Below are positions 1 to 7,675 of a stretch of DNA of 62,315 nt, in pieces. The notes under the pieces were generated by a model. The model was not told the origin of the DNA. It made no database searches and worked only from the letters and a program-made list of their open reading frames with translations. The position numbers and the translations under genes are program-made. The DNA comes from Cellulomonas sp. (GTDB taxonomy: Bacteria > Actinomycetota > Actinomycetes > Actinomycetales > Cellulomonadaceae), in NCBI RefSeq assembly GCF_017744555.1, contig NZ_JAGIBD010000020.1:1-62315 (forward strand). The letters are read 5' to 3'. How positions within the stretch are numbered: position 1 is the first letter of the stretch; each line of letters starts with the position of its first letter.

Positions 1-1
1 C

Positions 2-448
2 ACGTGCACGACGGACGCCGCCGGGTGCACGGTCACCGGACTGTCGAACGGCACGGCGTACACGTTCACCGTGACCGCGACGAACGCGGCCGGGACGTCG
101 GAGGCGTCGGCGCCGTCGGCCCCCGTGACGCCGTTCGGCGCACCCGGGACGCGCGGGTCCGTCGCGCTGGCCGTGTCCGCCGAGGCGGTGTGCGTCGACG
201 GGAAGCCGCGCGTCACCGTGCACGTGCGGAACACCGAACAGGTGCCCGTGCTGGCCGCCGCGACGTCCCCGTGGCGCGGGGTCGGCGGGTGGCTGGTGTG
301 GCCCGGGTCGACCGTGCAGAAGACGTGGACCGTGCCCGGTACGAGCGTCGACGCCGGGGCCGTGCGGGTCACCGGGGCGGGGATCGTCGCGTGGGGAGCC
401 GGGCTCAGCGGGTACGACGCCGGGTACGCGGGGGTGAGCTGCGGGTGA
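2..448 (+). CDS. Fibronectin type III protein, C-terminal part (5' end outside window)
   Basis: The reading frame is already open at the left edge, so the gene begins upstream. The first visible residues (CTVTGLSNGTAYTFTVTATN) are a typical end of a fibronectin type III repeat, with the conserved L-x-N-G-T-x-Y strand followed by an N-A-A-G-T-S/A-P-S linker. After a short linker comes about 100 residues of beta-rich sequence with two Cys (one near the end) and Trp-rich patches, possibly a small terminal beta domain. Such proteins are usually secreted polysaccharide-binding or enzyme-linked surface proteins. The N-terminal part that would give the activity is not visible. It is host DNA, GC-rich like the right flank. 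Confidence 0.75.
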   Translation, partial: TCTTDAAGCTVTGLSNGTAYTFTVTATNAAGTSEASAPSAPVTPFGAPGTRGSVALAVSAEAVCVDGKPRVTVHVRNTEQVPVLAAATSPWRGVGGWLVWPGSTVQKTWTVPGTSVDAGAVRVTGAGIVAWGAGLSGYDAGYAGVSCG

Positions 449-499
449 CGCTGTCGGCGGGGTCTGTCGTCACCGACAATTTCGTCATACGCTATTCGA

Positions 500-733
500 G
501 TGGTGAGTGACGAGCAGATCCAGCAGTGGGCCGACGAGGCCGAGGCCGGCTACGACGTCGACGCGCTCAAGCGTCGAGGCCGTGGCCGGCCCGGCCGCGG
601 CGCGGAGCCGATGCAGGTCGTCGCCGTGCGGCTCACCGCCGCCGAGCTCGAGGCCCTCGACGCCACCGCGGCGAAGCAGCACATGACCCGGTCCGAGGCG
701 ATCCGGGCCGCGCTCGCGCACTTTGCTGCGTGA
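500..733 (+). CDS. Ribbon-helix-helix DNA-binding protein (CopG/antitoxin-like)
   Basis: A 77-aa protein. The C-terminal half has the ribbon-helix-helix pattern: a basic beta strand (QVVAVRLTAAELEALD) and two helices ending TRSEAIRAALAHF. The N-terminal 40 residues are acidic then Arg/Gly-rich (RRGRGRPGRG), as in many actinobacterial orphan antitoxins. Two tandem GTG codons (500 and 503) could both start it; no good Shine-Dalgarno is visible, so the transcript may be nearly leaderless. Family members are autoregulated repressors or antitoxins, but no toxin partner is visible on either side, so a toxin-antitoxin role is unsupported here. Confidence 0.75.
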   Translation: MVSDEQIQQWADEAEAGYDVDALKRRGRGRPGRGAEPMQVVAVRLTAAELEALDATAAKQHMTRSEAIRAALAHFAA

Positions 734-1119
734 GGGTTCACCGCCGCGCGCTCACTCACGGCGCAAGACCCTCTCAAGACGGCACAGCCGCGCCACTCAG
801 CGCCCCCAGTGCGGTAGTTGTGACCACACCACTTTCACCAGAGCTCGGTGCCCGTCGACCCGGCCCACCATTCCACAACCATCGATCGATAAGACCCAAA
901 CCGAGCAGCGACCTTTTAGGCAGCGAGCGACAACCAAGAAATCACATCCCTGACGCCTCGAACCGAACCCCGCCGCGCCAACGCCTCGACAGAGAACAGT
1001 CGCCAGAGTTCTGCCAGCAATCGCAAGTCTCGTCAGAACCAAGAAGGCGTCATCCGACGATTGAGTTGCAAACGACTCCCGCGTGCAACCGCGAGCAACT
1101 AGACCATCGCCACAACGAC
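734..1119. other. Intergenic, lower-GC, no gene recognised
   Basis: A 386-bp stretch between the ribbon-helix-helix gene and the end of the minus-strand cassette. Base composition falls visibly along it (long runs such as aaccaagaaatcacatcc), marking the edge of the foreign segment. Open frames here show no protein-like composition on either strand. No inverted repeat typical of an insertion-sequence end and no clear terminator was seen. Confidence 0.5.
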
Positions 1120-2052
1120 TTATGTTGGGAAATGTTCAATCATGCATCCAATGTAAACCCTCTCACCTTCGACGGCGAAATGGATTCGATTTCTGTGCGG
1201 CTCGAGCTTGGTGTGCCATTCACAAAGTACGTGTTCGCCCGCAAATTCAAACCTTCGGCGATTCATCGCAGCCACATTTCTGTGCGTGCGGGGCCCCTCA
1301 GGAGAGCACTCCACCTTCGCGCGGCTCGCCATCTCGACAATCCGTTCGTGATTCTGGGAGCGAATACGCCACACCTCGGGCGCGTGATCCGAGAGGGCCG
1401 CGAGGTGCCTCAATACATCAGGCAGCAGATTAAGGTAGCTCCCTACCAAGCGATCGAACTGCCCAAAGAACCCCGCGGCAAAGACGCAATTTGGAAACAT
1501 CGATTTTGCCAGGGAAGCGACCTGACTCTCCGTGAACTTATCGTCGCAAGCCACCCGCCTCCAGTAGACGCTAATATCTGCAACCGCTGATATCACGTCA
1601 ACATCTACGGGGTCTGCTTCCTCAGGTAAGCGGAGCCAAACAATACCGGAGCGCTGTGACGCAGGCGTGGACAAAGCACCAAGACGACCACCATTTGCAC
1701 GCACCAATCCGCACAGAGCGAGCGACGGCGCCATCGACAGGTCGACACCATCGCAACTCAGGTTCATCAGAGGGGCCACTTCTGCAGTTTCGTCCCAGTC
1801 GGGCAGTCGATCGAGGCTGGCACCCACAAGCAGACCGAGGTCCCTATCGATGTAACCCTCGCTGAACAGCAGATCTGCCAGGATCTGATCGCCCACACTC
1901 GGAATCTGCCAAATTGCACTCCACTTCGCCACCGGTTGTTCGACTGCATCGAGAAGCAAGCAGAAATTGGTCAGCGCGTCTTCGATATCCGACGGCCCCA
2001 ATTTCGAAAACTGAAACCCGGCTTCGTCGATCACAAAGTCGATATCGAACAT
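1120..2052 (-). CDS. Unknown 310-aa protein, third gene of the DUF262/ATPase cassette
   Basis: No fold or family recognised with confidence. The protein is soluble and acidic-to-neutral, with no signal peptide or membrane segment. Its most distinctive part is the C-terminus, where CEWHTKLEPHRNRIHF (near residues 278-293) is followed by a beta strand ending YIGCMIEHFPT. The His/Arg-rich WH-K-P-RNRIHF stretch is the best candidate for an active or binding site. The start codon overlaps the ATPase stop (TAATG), so the two are translationally coupled. Codon and base use are AT-richer than the host and prophage genes, as for its two partners. Likely a partner or effector of the ATPase (inference). 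Confidence 0.7.
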   Translation of the reverse strand: MFDIDFVIDEAGFQFSKLGPSDIEDALTNFCLLLDAVEQPVAKWSAIWQIPSVGDQILADLLFSEGYIDRDLGLLVGASLDRLPDWDETAEVAPLMNLSCDGVDLSMAPSLALCGLVRANGGRLGALSTPASQRSGIVWLRLPEEADPVDVDVISAVADISVYWRRVACDDKFTESQVASLAKSMFPNCVFAAGFFGQFDRLVGSYLNLLPDVLRHLAALSDHAPEVWRIRSQNHERIVEMASRAKVECSPEGPRTHRNVAAMNRRRFEFAGEHVLCEWHTKLEPHRNRIHFAVEGERVYIGCMIEHFPT

Positions 2053-3143
2053 TAGTCGGCGCGCCTAACCTTGATCGCTCGCAAATCATAGGCGATTTGA
2101 TCAAAGAACCCCTTTGGCCAGTGGTCCAAGTTGCCATTCGGTGACAGCCGAATGCGCTGCGGGCTTTCGTCGCCCAAGAACCAGATCACCGCATTATCAG
2201 CGCGTGGACCGACACCATCTACTAGCGCCCGGCGTATGCCGTTAACGACGTGATCACTGTGCGTCTCCAAAATCACCTGAACTCCGTCTGCTGCGACTAT
2301 GGCAAGGAAGCGGCCGACGGCAGACTGGGCCGCGGGATGCAGGTGTGCCTCAGGGCTATCCACAGCCAAGACTCCGCCGGGCGGTGTGAGTAGTCCGGCA
2401 ACAATGATCGGTAAAGCGTAGCTGATGCCAAACCCTGTATTGGTCGGCAGCATCCATTCACCATAACTATTGGCTCGTCGAATACGGAGGGCAACGGAGG
2501 GCAGCCCTGGCACGCGCGTAGCCTGCAATTGCGTTGGTCCCAGAAGCTCGCTCAACCAAGCCTCGGTCTGAGCAATGAGGGTGGTAACCTCCCCGGCCCC
2601 CCCGTGACGCCTCCCGGATGGTATCTCGGCGCGGGATTCAGTCGCGAGCACGCTCGCGACATAGCGGCCGTCCTCGCCAAACTCGAACGTTCCCGGCTTC
2701 GCGGAGCTCAGCGGCATACTTACGCGTGGTCCAACACGTTCGGCACCTAGATAGTGGTAAGCGAGGTCGGAACCGTCAAAGAACGGAGGGTGACGGGCCG
2801 GTCGGGAAGCAACGGAGACGAACGGCAACTCGCTAGACGGCCCTTCGCTACAGTCAAACTCGTAAGAGTAAGTTGAGCCATCACAACGCATGTCCAGGCA
2901 AAACGTTGACTCAGTGCTGTCGAAGTGAATCAGTTCACTGGAACTACCCAGTTCTAGTCCGGGGCTGTCGACGAGACGGACGATGGAAGCATCAGATCGT
3001 GCCGCTCGCTGCATGAGATTCAGCGCCTGCAACACTGTGCTCTTGCCGCTGCCGTTAGTTCCGGTGAGAACATTTAGTTCTCCAAGGTCTAGCGCTTGAT
3101 CTCTGAACCGTTTGAAGTCGTGGAATTTGATTTGCTCGATCAT
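2052..3143 (-). CDS. AAA ATPase, RecF/OLD-like, DUF3696 type
   Basis: A 363-aa ABC/RecF-type ATPase. The N-terminus (KFHDFKRFRD...LGELNVLTG) leads into Walker A GTNGSGKST at about residues 28-36. A late block has LAVDSPEAHLHPAAQ (Walker B with the Asp-Ser-Pro-Glu-Ala-His variant) and ETHSDHVVNGIRRAL. The end, LDHWPKGFFDQ, is the hallmark of the DUF3696 C-terminal region. DUF3696 ATPases often sit beside DUF262 proteins, as here. ATG overlaps the DUF262 stop by 4 bp. In related systems such ATPases act as sensors or motors for a nuclease; substrate unknown here. Confidence 0.9.
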   Translation of the reverse strand: MIEQIKFHDFKRFRDQALDLGELNVLTGTNGSGKSTVLQALNLMQRAARSDASIVRLVDSPGLELGSSSELIHFDSTESTFCLDMRCDGSTYSYEFDCSEGPSSELPFVSVASRPARHPPFFDGSDLAYHYLGAERVGPRVSMPLSSAKPGTFEFGEDGRYVASVLATESRAEIPSGRRHGGAGEVTTLIAQTEAWLSELLGPTQLQATRVPGLPSVALRIRRANSYGEWMLPTNTGFGISYALPIIVAGLLTPPGGVLAVDSPEAHLHPAAQSAVGRFLAIVAADGVQVILETHSDHVVNGIRRALVDGVGPRADNAVIWFLGDESPQRIRLSPNGNLDHWPKGFFDQIAYDLRAIKVRRAD

Positions 3144-4291
3144 TCGAGAGCACCCTTCAAAATCGCCTGGGGCTTTGCGAATCTCTCACGGACACGGCGT
3201 GCGTCAGATGTAGATGAGCTTATGGACTCGATGTATCTGTAGTCCTGTGTCATAGCTTTTCGCGCCTCCGAGACAATCTCTTCTCTCGCCACGGCGAGTG
3301 CTGCCGGGTTAGCCTCAGCGAGTGCATAGCCCCAGCTCTCCAACAACGCGCGATTGATCGGAGATAGCCTCTCGTTCCATGTCGACCACTTTCGAAAAGC
3401 ATGGGCGCCAAAGAGCAACTCTGCGTTGAACATTGCCTGCTCGAAGCCGGTGAATAGCTGGTCGAGAACATTATCTGCGACGAGCTTTGGGTCGTCCAGT
3501 TGTGCGGCTGCCCAGTCAAGGAGACGCTCGAGACTGCCGAAATCCTCATAGCGATCGACGTTCCCCAAAAGCCTGAAGGCGATAAATCTCAGAGCCGCTT
3601 CCCGATCGTGCATCCGAACGTGATCGCGCAGCGTCCCATTCGTTGCTCGTTGAAACTGGTCGCTCTGAACGCACCTGCGGAGAAATGCGCGACTTCTCGG
3701 GCGGCTCATACAGTGCCGGATCTCCATGCCATTTAGCGGCTCACCGCCAGTGTTGATGCGTTTAAAAATGTCGTACTTGACTTCGTCCGGAGTCGTCGGA
3801 TCGATCACATGAACGACAATTTGTGCGTTATTTAGGCGCCTCTGAAGCGCTGGCGAGAGTTCGTCGAAGATCTGCCCCTCCGAGGTGTGCAGATACTCGA
3901 GGTCTTCAAGCGCAAGATTTTGCTCGCGAACATAGGAATGAATCGTCGAGAGTCGCTGTAGCCCATCAACAACACGAAGCATGCCATCGACATCCTCGGC
4001 GAAATAGAAAGCCGGTAGCGGAATCTGAAGTAGCAGGCTCTCGATCAGTCGCGATTTTTGCCTTGCCTTCCAGACGCGGTTTCTTTGGAAGTCGGGCGCT
4101 AGTTCTAGATCTTTACTGTCGATCATGTCAAGCACGTTGCGAAGAGAGAAGCTCTTTGTTGACACGCGAATCTTCTCGGGATCCCACGGCTTAATCCCAG
4201 CTTCCAACTCATCAGGCTCCGCCTCAACCCCGACACCTTGCCCTGCAAAGGTCTCTTCAAGTACGACCAGCTCGTCACCGTCGTGACTCAT
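3140..4291 (-). CDS. DUF262 (ParB/GmrS-like) protein
   Basis: About 383 aa. DUF262 features are clear: APDFQRNRVWKARQKSRLIESLL, then LRVVDGLQRLSTIHSY (the DGxQRL motif at the NTPase/nuclease site), then FKRINTGGEPLNGMEIRHC (the R-I-N-T-G-G motif). The family is best known from GmrS and related type IV restriction or antiviral proteins that couple nucleotide hydrolysis to DNA cleavage. No DUF1524 HNH domain is present at the C-terminus, so this is not a GmrSD fusion. A GTG at 4297 lies only 3 nt after the GGAGG; the ATG at 4291 has better spacing and is preferred. First gene of the three-gene operon. Confidence 0.85.
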   Translation of the reverse strand: MSHDGDELVVLEETFAGQGVGVEAEPDELEAGIKPWDPEKIRVSTKSFSLRNVLDMIDSKDLELAPDFQRNRVWKARQKSRLIESLLLQIPLPAFYFAEDVDGMLRVVDGLQRLSTIHSYVREQNLALEDLEYLHTSEGQIFDELSPALQRRLNNAQIVVHVIDPTTPDEVKYDIFKRINTGGEPLNGMEIRHCMSRPRSRAFLRRCVQSDQFQRATNGTLRDHVRMHDREAALRFIAFRLLGNVDRYEDFGSLERLLDWAAAQLDDPKLVADNVLDQLFTGFEQAMFNAELLFGAHAFRKWSTWNERLSPINRALLESWGYALAEANPAALAVAREEIVSEARKAMTQDYRYIESISSSTSDARRVRERFAKPQAILKGALE

Positions 4292-4596
4292 GCTCACGGT
4301 CCTCCGATCATCCCTAGCGTCATCGCCCCGCTAGGGGCATGTTCTCACGGTCGCGGCCTCCAGCACATAGCGTCGCCCGCCCAATCTAGGCCCGGGACGT
4401 GAGCGACGGGGACCCCTATGGGCCGGCTCAGCGTCGCACCGGCAGTCCAGCCGATGCGACGCTGCGCACCGGGCGGGTGGGTTGCTACTCGGGTGATCGC
4501 GAGCCGCAAGACGAATGTGGGGTCGGGGAGCCAGGCTCAAGCCCACACGGGAACTTCAAGATGGCCGCAGCAAACCATCCGCTTCTGAAGAGAGTA
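4292..4596. other. Host spacer between DUF262 cassette and attL
   Basis: About 305 bp. It should hold the promoter of the minus-strand DUF262 operon; on the minus strand a good GGAGG ribosome-binding site precedes the ATG at 4291. Near 4326-4339 cgccccgctaggggc forms a small inverted repeat. No convincing gene was found on either strand. The sequence up to 4596 is host DNA that was next to the tRNA 3' end before phage integration. Confidence 0.45.
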
Positions 4597-4645
4597 TGTG
4601 CGCCTGGGCAGATTCGAACTGCCGACACCCGCTTTAGGAGAGCGG
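4597..4645. repeat. attL: attL, 49-bp att core (3' half of tRNA-Arg)
   Basis: These 49 bases are identical to 60091-60139; the base on each side differs (a/g before, c/t after), so the repeat is exactly 49 bp. It equals the tRNA-Arg(CCU) 3' half from the 5' edge of the anticodon stem's second strand through the T arm to just past the discriminator base. The integrase gene ends 24 bp inside. At this side the tRNA is only a fragment. Confidence 0.95.
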
Positions 4646-4661
4646 CGACATTCCGACATTC
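4646..4661. repeat. Tandem 8-bp repeat CGACATTC x2 just inside attL
   Basis: CGACATTC occurs twice head-to-tail immediately after the att core and before the integrase stop. Position and short direct-repeat form fit an integrase arm-type or core-flanking site, but two copies alone are weak evidence. Confidence 0.4.
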
Positions 4662-4668
4662 GTGCTGG

Positions 4669-5823
4669 TCACGCCGTCGCGGATGGGGCCTGGGGGCCCT
4701 GTGGGGGCTGGCGGGCTGCTGCGAGGAACGCCTCGGCGCGCGCTGCGACCGTGTCGAGCTCGTCCTCGAAGAGGTGCGAGTACACGCCCAGCGTGACCGA
4801 CGGGTCGGCGTGACCTGCGATCGCCTGCACCAGCATGACGGATCCACCGGCCGCGACGGCCAGGGACACCGCGGTGTGCCGGAGCTCGTGCGGCGTCATC
4901 CCGGGGCGCCCGACCGCGGCGGCCGCCGTGCGGAAGGTGCGCCGGGAGTAGTTCGCACGGTTCATCGTCGCGCCGTTGCGGCCCAGGAACAGCCGCTCCT
5001 CGGGCGCCCGGTCGGTCGCGATGACGCGCAGGTCGTCCACGAGCTCGCCGTACAGCGGGACGACGCGACGGGACGCACGGGTCTTGAGGCGGTCCTGCTC
5101 GATCTTCCGGCCGTCGACGACGACGATGGCCTCGCGCACGGTGACGCGGCGCCGCTCGAGGTCGACGTCGCCGACGCGGAGGCCGGCAGCCTCGGATACG
5201 CGCAGGCCGGTGTAGGCGAGGAACCGGGCCCACGTGCGCAGGTACGACGGGTGCGCTTCCACGAACGCGTCGACCTCACGGACCGTCATGGGTCGCATCC
5301 TCTTGGCGTCAGACGGTGGGAACACGACCCCGGCCGCAGGGTTCGCGGGGAGCCGTTTGCGGCGCACAGCGAGGGTCAGGACTCCGGAGAGCACCTGGTG
5401 GATGCGGCGCCTGGTGCCGACGGCGCCCGGCAGCTGGTTCACCCACGCCTGCACGTCTTCCTCGCGCACCATGTCGAGCGCGACGGCGCCCCACCGCGGC
5501 AGGACATGTCGGCGCAGGATCGATTCGTTCCGCGCCCGCGTGGACACCGACCACTCGGGGTGCGACGCCGTCCACTCGGCCGACATCGCGGCCACGGTGA
5601 CGGCGCCGCGGTCGCGGGTGATGTACGTGCCGGAGAGCTGGTGCGTGCGCACCTGCGCGAGGTGGTCGTCAGCCGCATCCCGGGTGTCGAAGGCCCGCTT
5701 GCGACGGCGGCCGTCAGGCTCCACCCACACCGCCAGCCACCGGGACCCGCGGCCCCAACGGTCCGTGCGGACGCGCTTCCCGGTAGGGCCCGGGGCGGTC
5801 CACCTGTCTTCGACGTGGGCCAC
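4669..5823 (-). CDS. int: Tyrosine site-specific integrase
   Basis: A 384-aa tyrosine recombinase that integrates and excises the prophage at the tRNA-Arg att core. An N-terminal arm-binding domain (about 25-75, with WLAVWVEPDGRRRKRAF) and a SAM-like core-binding domain (about 78-165) precede the catalytic domain. Catalytic residues are visible: R208 in TGLRVSEAAGL, K247 in LKTRASRR, H312-x-x-R315 in HELRHT, H338 in AGHAD and the nucleophile Y348 in VYSHLF. Start is GTG at 5823. It reads toward attL and stops 24 bp from it, the classic location. Length is normal for actinophage integrases. Confidence 0.97.
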   Translation of the reverse strand: MAHVEDRWTAPGPTGKRVRTDRWGRGSRWLAVWVEPDGRRRKRAFDTRDAADDHLAQVRTHQLSGTYITRDRGAVTVAAMSAEWTASHPEWSVSTRARNESILRRHVLPRWGAVALDMVREEDVQAWVNQLPGAVGTRRRIHQVLSGVLTLAVRRKRLPANPAAGVVFPPSDAKRMRPMTVREVDAFVEAHPSYLRTWARFLAYTGLRVSEAAGLRVGDVDLERRRVTVREAIVVVDGRKIEQDRLKTRASRRVVPLYGELVDDLRVIATDRAPEERLFLGRNGATMNRANYSRRTFRTAAAAVGRPGMTPHELRHTAVSLAVAAGGSVMLVQAIAGHADPSVTLGVYSHLFEDELDTVAARAEAFLAAARQPPQGPQAPSATA

Positions 5824-5836
5824 GCGCGCCTTCCAA

Positions 5837-6460
5837 TCACTCAGTGAGTTCGATGATGACGTCCAAGCCGCTGTCCGGGTGGTACGTCCACGACGCAGAG
5901 ATGTCCTCCCACGATGCCTGCTGGCGTCCGTCGAGGGCTCTTGTGGTGTCCATCTTGCGGAGGACGGAGTCGGGGGTCTTGAGGGCGACGAGGACGCACA
6001 CGACCTCCTCGAGCTTCCCGTTCTTGTAGCCGCTATCGAGTGCGATGGACCTGCCCTGGTCCCCCACTGAGCCGTTCGCCCCGCAGGACCTCGATGCTGA
6101 AGCGAGAGGGCTCTCCACGTAGTAGCCGACCGACTCTCCGGGCATCGCCTCGGTGGCGCTCGAGATCCTCGCGGTCACGAGCCACTCGTCGCTCAGGCCG
6201 CTGTCGCCAGCCCGGTTCCTTGGATCCGGCACGAGACCGACCTCGGTGAGTGCGTCGGCCGCCGCGCCAGCCGTCATGCCGATCACGTCGGGCACCGCGA
6301 CGGCTTCTGGGGGGGCTGGCTGCGCCATGCGCGCGCCGACCACTGCTGCTGCGCCTAGGACCAGTGCTGCGCCTACCGCTACCGCTGCGATGCGTCCGCG
6401 GCTCCAGCGTCGACGGTTGCTGCTCGCGGCATCGGGCGCCTGCGGTTCTGGACTGCTCAC
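5837..6460 (-). CDS. Membrane-anchored PASTA-domain protein
   Basis: About 207 aa. After a basic N-terminus (SNRRRWSRGR) there is one transmembrane helix (IAAVAVGAALVLGAAAVVGA), then a PASTA domain starting VPDVIGMTAGAAADALTEVG. The C-terminal about 90 residues, with a Cys and a helical end, are not recognised. PASTA domains bind muropeptides or cell-wall lipids in penicillin-binding proteins and Ser/Thr kinases. The GTG at 6460 is preferred over 6493 because GGGGAGAAG precedes it at good spacing. It lies in the lysogenic block beside the integrase, so it may be expressed in the lysogen and modify the host surface (inference). Confidence 0.8.
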   Translation of the reverse strand: MSSPEPQAPDAASSNRRRWSRGRIAAVAVGAALVLGAAAVVGARMAQPAPPEAVAVPDVIGMTAGAAADALTEVGLVPDPRNRAGDSGLSDEWLVTARISSATEAMPGESVGYYVESPLASASRSCGANGSVGDQGRSIALDSGYKNGKLEEVVCVLVALKTPDSVLRKMDTTRALDGRQQASWEDISASWTYHPDSGLDVIIELTE

Positions 6461-6553
6461 GGTGTCTTCTCCCCTGCTTGACCGGTACGTCACGCATCGG
6501 CAGATCTACGGTGCGTGTTGAGGCGCAGGTCCGGACTGCGGCACCGGTGTGCC

Positions 6554-6967
6554 TCACCCAACAGCGCGAAGGTGCTTGCGTCGGATCACGCCGACCTCCT
6601 TGAGGTACGAGGCCCGCCAGAGCGCGATGTGCTTGGCCTGGACGTTGAGCTCGCGGGCGAGGGCGGAGTCGCGGCACCCGACGAGCGCCTCGGCCTCCGC
6701 GAGAGCTTCGGGGCTGATGAGCAGCCGAGCGGCGTACGTGTCGGCCTCGCGCTCGTCGCGGTCACGGTCGTGACGGGTCGTCCAGTCGTGCCCGTGGACG
6801 TGGTGTCCACACTCGTGGGCCAGGGTGATCCGCTGCGTTGCGACGGTCCGGCGGTCGTTGATGACGACCAGGCCGCTGCTGTGGATCTCCCCGTTCCTCA
6901 CCCTGCCGAGGTCACGGAACTGCACGCGCAGGCCGAGGCCGGCGGCGTGGTTCAGAAGATCGTCCAC
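6554..6967 (-). CDS. ImmA/IrrE-family metallopeptidase
   Basis: A 137-aa zinc protease with the HEXXH motif as HECGHH (residues 51-56) and a downstream EREADTYAARLL helix giving the third ligand. In ICEBs1-type and many phage systems ImmA cleaves the adjacent HTH repressor to trigger induction. Here the repressor gene is immediately upstream on the same strand (stop at 6976, this GTG at 6967), which fits that pairing. GGGAGGGAC precedes the start. There is no HTH domain in this protein itself, so it needs the partner repressor as target (inference). Confidence 0.92.
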   Translation of the reverse strand: MDDLLNHAAGLGLRVQFRDLGRVRNGEIHSSGLVVINDRRTVATQRITLAHECGHHVHGHDWTTRHDRDRDEREADTYAARLLISPEALAEAEALVGCRDSALARELNVQAKHIALWRASYLKEVGVIRRKHLRAVG

Positions 6968-6975
6968 GTCCCTCC

Positions 6976-7449
6976 CTACGGCTGCTCCTCGTGCGCTTCC
7001 ATCTCCCGGTCGACTGTCTCGTCGTCGGAAGCGGCCAGTGTGTAGTCGGCCACTGACACCGGTCCAGCCTCGGCAGGGCGGGAACCCTTGGTGGGGGCGG
7101 GCTGCTGTCCATTGCCCACCAACTCCTCTCGATCTCGGCGGAGGCGCTCCGAGAGAAGGGCGATGAGCATCTCATCGTCCGGCGACTCGTTGCGCATGAC
7201 CGTGACCGGCAGATGGTGTGCGTCGATCACACCTGCGGCAACGAGCGCCTCACCGACAGATGCCTCGTAGTGCACGGCGAACCTCACAGCGACATCGGCG
7301 GTCGCCCGCTCAATCTCGCCCTTCGCCCATCGAGACACGGTCGGCTGGCTGACGCCCGCCGCCTCAGCGATCTCTTTCTGCGACGCCGATCCGGCGACCG
7401 ACCTCACGTACTGCCACCACCTGGTCACTGGCTGCACCTTGGCAGACAC
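6976..7449 (-). CDS. HTH immunity repressor (cI-like)
   Basis: About 157 aa from the GTG at 7449, chosen because GGAGG lies 7 nt upstream; the frame stays open to 7638 but that would run across the promoter region. An XRE-type helix-turn-helix sits near residues 24-44 (QKEIAEAAGVSQPTVSRWAKGE). The rest is helical with an acidic tail (DDETVDREMEAHEEQP) and has no LexA-type Ser-Lys protease domain, so RecA-driven self-cleavage is unlikely. Cleavage by the neighbouring ImmA-like protease is the expected inactivation route. It is divergent from the Cro-like gene at 7676, the standard lysogeny switch layout. Confidence 0.88.
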   Translation of the reverse strand: MSAKVQPVTRWWQYVRSVAGSASQKEIAEAAGVSQPTVSRWAKGEIERATADVAVRFAVHYEASVGEALVAAGVIDAHHLPVTVMRNESPDDEMLIALLSERLRRDREELVGNGQQPAPTKGSRPAEAGPVSVADYTLAASDDETVDREMEAHEEQP

Positions 7450-7675
7450 GTCGGGGCCTCCGGATCGGACGAAGAGGACTTGCGTACGCGCAAGCATGAT
7501 CGGCACCAAGTTACACCGCTCGCGTTTCTGCTGGTCAGGCGGCGTTCTCGTGACCTTTTCGCACCACGTTATCGAATCGTTACCATCCGATCTTGCGTCA
7601 ACGTATGCTCCCGGGTAAGTTGACTTACGTCGCCGCAAGACACCAGGTCAGCGGCATATCAGAGGGGGCGACGCC
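7450..7675. promoter_or_regulatory. Lysogeny-switch intergenic region with candidate operators
   Basis: This lies between the repressor (minus) and Cro-like gene (plus). It is the most AT-rich stretch of the left arm. Inverted repeats seen: CTTGCG-TACG-CGCAAG at 7479-7494; the same CTTGCG at 7592 and CGCAAG at 7634-7639; and GTAAGT-TG-ACTTAC at 7615-7628, which overlaps a TTGACT -35-like box (7620-7625) facing right. These are good candidates for shared repressor/Cro operators. No -10 is convincing at exact spacing. Confidence 0.6.

Noticed and set aside
526..1590. Long plus-strand frame over the RHH gene and the unknown cassette gene
   Set aside because: Overlaps a real RHH gene in another frame and is antisense to a protein-like minus-strand gene; composition is not protein-like.
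3140..4291. GmrSD-type modified-DNA restriction enzyme
   Set aside because: DUF262 half is present but the C-terminus lacks a DUF1524 HNH domain, so a GmrSD identity is not supported.
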